This document shows positions 22,629 through 22,629 of a stretch of 22,629 nucleotides of DNA, one piece after another. The position numbers were made by a program, and so were the translations under genes. This DNA comes from Fimenecus sp963624605 (GTDB lineage Bacteria > Bacillota > Clostridia > Oscillospirales > Acutalibacteraceae), in assembly GCA_963624605.1 (NCBI GenBank), contig CAVFQD010000031.1, forward strand, positions 1 to 22,629. The letters are read 5' to 3'. Each line of letters starts with the position of its first letter. The first letter of the stretch is position 1. The notes beneath the pieces are model-generated. The model saw nothing but the letters and a program-made list of their open reading frames with translations. It had not been told where the DNA came from and did not search any database.

Positions 22629-22629
22629 A

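Overview
The window looks like chromosomal DNA of an anaerobic, endospore-forming member of the Clostridia. A gut Oscillospirales/Ruminococcaceae-type organism is my best guess. The reasons are the dipicolinate synthase pair (a spore product), the S6-SSB-S18 operon, a cytoplasmic GH3 glycosidase beside uronate catabolism, strong sigma-A type promoters, clean Shine-Dalgarno sites and mid-range GC. No phage, transposase, CRISPR array, tRNA or rRNA was found. All but one of the genes lie on the minus strand; murC is on the plus strand.

Layout, left to right. 1-289 holds repeats and a terminator. 290-2524 is uxaC followed by a Cof-type HAD phosphatase (transcribed right to left). 2639-5316 is argG-argH, the last two steps of arginine synthesis, behind a clear promoter with ArgR-like boxes. 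5620-6670 is rpsF-ssb-rpsR, with a leader that can fold over the rpsF ribosome binding site. 6770-7370 is a gene-free island of short hairpin repeats. 7371-8689 is birA then tspO. 8925-15536 is the centrepiece: an aromatic amino acid operon, leader peptide-aroF-tyrA-aroB-aroA-aroC-pheA. 15600-16005 is a second repeat island. 16045-18495 is a GH3 beta-glycosidase. 18674-20071 is dpaA-dpaB, with a sigma-K-like promoter. 20212-21597 is murC, divergent from dpaA. 21882-22628 is a flavodoxin-ferredoxin fusion protein of EFR1 type.

The aromatic operon encodes the first shikimate step (DAHP synthase), steps 2, 6 and 7 (AroB, AroA, AroC), and both branch enzymes from chorismate/prephenate to Tyr (TyrA) and Phe (PheA). 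aroD, aroE and aroK are not present here. The main discovery candidate is its leader. A 32-codon peptide with 8 Phe and 3 Tyr sits between a consensus promoter and an intrinsic terminator placed just before aroF. Segments in the peptide gene can form mutually exclusive protector, antiterminator and terminator helices, which is the classical architecture for ribosome-mediated attenuation by Phe and Tyr supply.

The other unexplained structure is a family of modular hairpin repeats in three intergenic islands (about 141-219, 6831-7305 and 15647-15973). The modules recur in different orders and orientations, and one island appears to contain a nested insertion between 14-base direct repeats.
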